NCBI GenBank assembly: GCA_017443765.1
Contig: JAFSYB010000093.1
Location: forward strand, 1 to 34,055
Direction of reading: 5' to 3'
DNA from: Muribaculaceae bacterium
Lineage (GTDB): Bacteria; Bacteroidota; Bacteroidia; Bacteroidales; Muribaculaceae
DNA length: 34,055 nt
Under the pieces are notes generated by a model that was not told the DNA's origin, ran no database searches, and saw nothing but the letters and a program-made list of their open reading frames with translations. This document shows positions 33,985 to 34,055 of the stretch, in pieces. Numbering within the stretch: the stretch's first letter is position 1; each line of letters starts with the position of its first letter. The translations under genes were made by a program, and so were the position numbers.

Positions 33985-34055
33985 CTCGATTGCCGATTTC
34001 ATGCAGCTCATGTCAAACACACCTCAAGCAATTCATGGCATCTGATTGCAAGAAA

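Overview
The window looks like chromosomal DNA from a Bacteroidales bacterium, with a GC-rich, Muribaculaceae-like character. The family-level guess is inference. The order-level call rests on several signs. Promoters fit the Bacteroidetes pattern TTTG / TAnnTTTG, and leaders before start codons are A-rich with few Shine-Dalgarno motifs. NuoC and NuoD are fused, and complex I genes occur without nuoE, nuoF or nuoG. The epsilon subunit of the ATP synthase is short, RecQ is of the long Bacteroidetes type, and there is a PorT-like outer-membrane barrel. No tRNA, rRNA, IS element, prophage or CRISPR array was recognised.

Layout. (1) 145-702: a secreted outer-membrane beta-barrel, convergent with nth across an 18-bp-stem bidirectional terminator. 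(2) 772-3077, minus strand: nth and pheS form a probable operon (endonuclease III, Phe-tRNA synthetase alpha), preceded by a Fur-family regulator. (3) 3199-4548: tilS, divergent from the Fur-like gene. (4) 4549-5577: an A/T-richer islet with one unrecognised gene whose protein carries an internal duplication. (5) 5578-12782: a protein-quality-control block. aat, clpA and clpS lie on the minus strand and form a complete bacterial N-degron pathway. They are followed divergently by tig, clpP and clpX on the plus strand, so the transferase, adaptor, two unfoldases, peptidase and ribosome-bound chaperone are all encoded within about 7 kb. (6) 12835-15012: recQ. (7) 15350-32699: one run of 18 same-strand bioenergetic genes. 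(8) 32839-33984: a two-domain chromate-type transporter behind a hairpin terminator.

The most striking feature is region 7. A complete F1Fo ATP synthase gene set (atpD-C-B-E-F-H-A-G) sits inside the complex I gene set, exactly between nuoH and nuoI. The order is nuoA-B-CD-H / atpDCBEFHAG / nuoI-J-K-L-M-N. Gaps are small (maximum 141 bp), so the respiratory proton pump and the proton-driven ATP synthase may be transcribed together. The complex I lacks the NADH-oxidising NuoEFG module in this locus, so its electron donor is unknown.

A second unexplained feature is a set of short tandem arrays with a 7- or 8-bp period and unrelated unit sequences. They lie immediately before the start codons of nuoH, atpC, nuoN and, in a weaker form, aat. 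The one before atpC is 13 heptamers long and ends exactly at the ATG.
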